Source: CAZYPH01 sp964649095
Lineage (GTDB): Bacteria; Bdellovibrionota; UBA1018; UBA923
Direction: 5' to 3'
Length of the DNA stretch: 9,673 nt
NCBI GenBank assembly: GCA_964649095.1
Contig: CAZYPH010000091.1
Span: 1-9,673, forward strand
The notes beneath the pieces were generated by a model that was given only the letters and a program-made list of their open reading frames with translations, did no database searches and had not been told where the DNA came from. Both the position numbers and the translations under genes were made by a program. Shown in pieces: positions 7,067-9,673 of this stretch; position 1 is the first letter of the stretch; every line of letters begins with the position of its first letter.

Positions 7067-7073
7067 ATCATAG

Positions 7074-7907
7074 TTATTTATCCCCAGGCATAAACGGGTT
7101 CAAGACTTCAGCCCCACGTTTACCGCGATAGACCGCGTCTCCAACACGTTTCATCCAAGCCAATTCGTCTTCAGTCATGGGGCCGCGTTTGAGGGCATCG
7201 ATATTCTCTTGCATTTCTTTTAACGAAGCCGGCCCACACAAGGCCATATCGACTTTCGGATGGCTCAAACTAAACTGATAACAATCGGCCGCGGTAGGGC
7301 ACTTCTCATGCGCTGGTATTAGCGTGGGATCCATTAACGTTTTGTATCGTGTGGTAGTGTACGTAATCACCCCGGGGCGTAGGCTGGGGTTCGAGTCGAG
7401 GTGTTGAAACACATCCCGCTCGGCACCACGATGGGCTGCGTTGTAGCGCACCATAATCACATCAAAAGTCGGGTCTTTTGCAAATTCTACAAAAAGCGGG
7501 CGATTGTGCCCTGATATGGCGATTGCACGCACCAGACCTTTTTCTTTCAATTGGCGTGCGCGTTCTAATAATTTCGCCGGAGGGTATTTGTTGTACCAAC
7601 CCAGTAATAGCACGTCGGCGTAGTCGATCTTGAGTGCACGCAAACCGCGTTTAAACGTAAACTCCATCAGCGGTGCCCAACGTGAATACGACTGCAGTGT
7701 GATGACCATGTCGCTGCGGTGTTTTGGGGCTAAATTTCGAATCGCCTGCCCCATGCCACAGCGCCGATACGTACCCCAATAGAAATAATTTATACCGTGT
7801 TCAAATGCGAATTCATACGCTGCGGCTTCGGCGCCGTACGACGAGCCAAGGCCGATGCGGCCTACTTTGAGGCCGCTACGACCGAGAACGGTTTTGGTGG
7901 TATTCAT
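7074..7907 (-). CDS. Aldo/keto reductase-fold protein lacking the catalytic tetrad
   Basis: This 277-residue protein has the aldo/keto reductase layout: LGRSGLKVGRIGLGSSYG at 8-25, GINYFYWGTYRR at 38-49, YADVLLLGWYN at 96-106, LKEKGLVRAIAISGHNR in the middle, and a C-terminal CGPASLKEMQENIDAL segment. The positions of the usual Asp, Lys and His of the tetrad appear to be Y43, Q72 and G103, so classical NADPH-dependent carbonyl reduction is doubtful. It may be a divergent subfamily with other chemistry or a binding role. The start at 7907 is chosen because AAGGAGG (7914-7920) sits six bases upstream and the family N-terminus begins there; a longer frame to 7985 adds 26 residues that do not fit. 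It is divergent from the OPT transporter gene. Confidence 0.88.
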   Translation of the reverse strand: MNTTKTVLGRSGLKVGRIGLGSSYGAEAAAYEFAFEHGINYFYWGTYRRCGMGQAIRNLAPKHRSDMVITLQSYSRWAPLMEFTFKRGLRALKIDYADVLLLGWYNKYPPAKLLERARQLKEKGLVRAIAISGHNRPLFVEFAKDPTFDVIMVRYNAAHRGAERDVFQHLDSNPSLRPGVITYTTTRYKTLMDPTLIPAHEKCPTAADCYQFSLSHPKVDMALCGPASLKEMQENIDALKRGPMTEDELAWMKRVGDAVYRGKRGAEVLNPFMPGDK

Positions 7908-7913
7908 AGAACG

Positions 7914-7920
7914 CCTCCTT
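7914..7920 (-). promoter_or_regulatory. Strong ribosome binding site deciding the reductase start
   Basis: On the minus strand AAGGAGG is followed by six bases and the ATG at 7905-7907. The more upstream ATG (7983-7985) has no comparable site, so translation should begin at 7907. Confidence 0.92.
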
Positions 7921-7936
7921 GAAGCAGTATTGCACC

Positions 7937-7981
7937 AGCATGGCAGCAGCATGGCAGCATAGTTGGCCAGAATGGCCAGAA
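7937..7981. repeat. Two adjacent short tandem duplications
   Basis: AGCATGGCAGC is duplicated head-to-tail at 7937-7947 and 7948-7958 (period 11). Five bases later TGGCCAGAA is duplicated at 7964-7972 and 7973-7981 (period 9). They lie between the divergent reductase and transporter genes, just upstream of the reductase ribosome binding site, so they would fall in its 5' leader or promoter. Confidence 0.8.
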
Positions 7982-7997
7982 TCATAAAATTTATGAT
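7981..7997. promoter_or_regulatory. 17-bp inverted repeat, possible operator
   Basis: ATCATAAA (7981-7988) and TTTATGAT (7990-7997) are perfect inverted arms around a single A. The position, in the 169-base region between two divergent genes, suits an operator affecting one or both. TTGACC at 8011-8016 on the transporter side is a good -35 match but lacks a -10 at proper spacing, so I do not call a promoter. Confidence 0.45.
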
Positions 7998-8076
7998 GCC
8001 AAAAATTGTTTTGACCCACAGTGTAAACTTTACTCAAGACTTCTGCTGGAACCATGTAAAAGTTTAAAGCTCTTCT

Positions 8077-9673
8077 ATGGCGAACCAACTTTCAAAAAAC
8101 GAAAAGAATGCAGAAAAACGCGATTGGCACTCCGACTCCGTATTAAGTGAAAATCTAGCAACAATAGGGAACGCAGCTTTGAAATCAAAAAAAGAAGTGC
8201 ACACGGTAGACTTTAATAAACTCAATCACGACTTGTCACAGATTCCAGAAGATCAGGTCGAGCGTTTTTGGTTTGAAAACGTGTATCAGGGTGATCATGT
8301 GGCGCAGCTCACGGTGCGAGCCGTTCTTGTGGGTGCTTTGTTGGGTGTTGTTCTGGCGCTCGGCCACGTTTATGTCAGCTTAAAACTCGGCTGGTCGTTT
8401 GGTGTGGCTATCACCGCTTGTATTGTTTCGTACGCTCTTAACAAACTCTTTCGTGGTGTTGGTTTGTTCCAAACCGATATGACGATTTTAGAAAACAACT
8501 GCATGCAATCAACGGCATCGTCGGCGGGGTATTCGACAGGTACTATTTTAGGTTCGGCCGTTCCAGCGCTACTTATGATCACAGGTCAGCACCTACCGCC
8601 TATGGTATTGGCGCTATGGTTATTTTTCATTGCGGCGTTGGGTACGTTTTTGGCCATCCCAATGAAACGCCAGTTGGTAAATCGTGAACAGTTGAAATTC
8701 CCGTCTGGGCTTGCTGCTGCCGAAACACTGAAATCGCTTTATGCTCAAGGCAAAGAATCAGCTCTAAAAGCGCGTTCCCTTTTAGTCTCAGGCGTTTTGG
8801 GCGGTGCCATTGGTTGGTTGCGTGACGCGGCGTCGATTATACCAAGTGACTTGCATTTTCGTGGTTCATTATTGGGCCAGCCACTTGCCAAGTGGAGTGT
8901 GACTTTTGAAAACAGTTCCCTTTTGATTGCTGCCGGCGCGATCATTGGTTGGAAAGTTTCGTGGTCAATGTTTTTGGGCGCGTGTTTGAACTATCTTGTG
9001 TTGGCCCCTAAGGCCGTGGGTTGGGGCGCGATTGATATTAGTAAACTAGGATTTCGAGCCATTACCTCATGGTCGGTTTGGGTGGGGAGCTCGATGATGG
9101 TGTCTGCTGGATTACTGCAGTTTTTCATGCAGTGGCGAACAATTCAGCGTTCGTTTCAGGGGTTTGCAAAACGTAAAAAAGGTCAAAACAAACTCGATGA
9201 CGCCATGGCGGCTATCGAGGTTCCAAACTCATGGTTCCTTACCGGCGCTGGTCTCAGTGGTTTAGGGTGCATTATTTTGATGATGTATTATTTCGGCACC
9301 AGCTGGTGGATGGGTATTGTGGCCGTTGTGATGACGTACTTTTTATGCCTCGTGGCTGCGCGTGCGACGGGCGAGTCAGATATTACCCCAAGCAGCGCTA
9401 TGGGCAAAATCACGCAACTGGCTTTTGGGGTGTTGGCTCCGAGTAATATTGTAACCAATCTGATGACGGCCAGTGTGACTGCTAATGCGGGTGCATCGGC
9501 TGCCGATCTTTTAACCGATTTGAAAAGTGGTTATTTGTTGGGAGCGAATCCACGAAAACAATTTTTAGCCCAATTTTTAGGTATTTTTGTAGGGGTCGCC
9601 GCTGTGGTGCCCACGTATTATATTTTGGTACCGAATGCTGAAGCGTTAGGCACCGATCAATTCCCGGCACCTG
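8077..9673 (+). CDS. OPT family oligopeptide transporter (5' part, runs off the edge)
   Basis: An open frame of 532 codons continues past the window end. OPT proteins are polytopic inner-membrane carriers that import peptides, or in some members metal-chelate complexes, with the proton gradient. After a hydrophilic N-terminal stretch of about 75 residues, the chain is a series of hydrophobic segments beginning with LTVRAVLVGALLGVV (about 78-92). Family signatures are TILENNCMQSTASS at about 136-149, KFPSGLAAAETL near 206-218, ARATGESDITP near 428-438, and ADLLTDLKSGYLLGANPRKQ near 475-494. This matches the bacterial OPT type. The ATG is the first in frame after a TAA at 8065-8067; no Shine-Dalgarno is evident. 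The C-terminal part is missing. Substrate cannot be told from sequence. Confidence 0.93.
   Translation, partial: MANQLSKNEKNAEKRDWHSDSVLSENLATIGNAALKSKKEVHTVDFNKLNHDLSQIPEDQVERFWFENVYQGDHVAQLTVRAVLVGALLGVVLALGHVYVSLKLGWSFGVAITACIVSYALNKLFRGVGLFQTDMTILENNCMQSTASSAGYSTGTILGSAVPALLMITGQHLPPMVLALWLFFIAALGTFLAIPMKRQLVNREQLKFPSGLAAAETLKSLYAQGKESALKARSLLVSGVLGGAIGWLRDAASIIPSDLHFRGSLLGQPLAKWSVTFENSSLLIAAGAIIGWKVSWSMFLGACLNYLVLAPKAVGWGAIDISKLGFRAITSWSVWVGSSMMVSAGLLQFFMQWRTIQRSFQGFAKRKKGQNKLDDAMAAIEVPNSWFLTGAGLSGLGCIILMMYYFGTSWWMGIVAVVMTYFLCLVAARATGESDITPSSAMGKITQLAFGVLAPSNIVTNLMTASVTANAGASAADLLTDLKSGYLLGANPRKQFLAQFLGIFVGVAAVVPTYYILVPNAEALGTDQFPAP

Noticed and set aside
7067..7073. Shared terminator between the regulator and reductase genes
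   Set aside because: Only seven bases separate the two stop codons, and I found no hairpin with a T-tract in or near the gap.
7908..7985. N-terminal extension of the aldo/keto reductase-fold gene to an upstream ATG
   Set aside because: The strong AAGGAGG at 7914-7920 sets the start at 7907. The extension covers tandem repeats and adds 26 residues before the family's normal N-terminus.
9231..9446. 71-codon frame inside the transporter gene
   Set aside because: It overlaps the OPT reading frame entirely in another frame and shows no independent start signal.

Overview
The window looks like chromosomal DNA from a Gram-negative bacterium, most probably a member of Bdellovibrionota or a related predatory or oligoflexian-type lineage. 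Three observations support this. There is a TIGR02147/DUF4423 regulator, a family mainly known from Bdellovibrio-like bacteria and Fibrobacter. Exported proteins are frequent (lipoprotein, YceI, secreted phosphatase, probable outer-membrane barrel, secreted protease candidate). GC content is moderate, with AT-rich promoter regions. This placement is inference; there is no rRNA or tRNA here to confirm it.

Left part (1-2921): a small lipoprotein gene (minus) is divergent from a periplasmic YceI-family gene (plus). The YceI gene ends in a clear intrinsic terminator and converges on an exported PPP-type (Shewanella-like) metallophosphatase on the minus strand.

Centre (2922-7066): a long, very AT-rich divergent intergenic region leads into three plus-strand genes. 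These encode a probable outer-membrane beta-barrel protein, a secreted protein with an HEFVH zinc-protease motif, and the TIGR02147-type DNA-binding protein. Upstream of the first gene, a perfect 10-bp palindrome occurs twice with an 11-bp period (one helical turn) and overlaps the best candidate -35 element. A 50-nt imperfect hairpin separates the first two genes. I read the three genes as a possible surface/secretion cassette with its own regulator. This is the least described part of the window.

Right part (7074-9673): an aldo/keto reductase-fold protein (minus) lacks at least three residues of the usual catalytic tetrad. It converges on the regulator gene and is divergent from an OPT-family oligopeptide transporter gene that runs off the right edge. 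Their shared intergenic region holds two short tandem duplications and a 17-bp inverted repeat.

No CRISPR array, insertion sequence, integrase, tRNA or rRNA was recognised.
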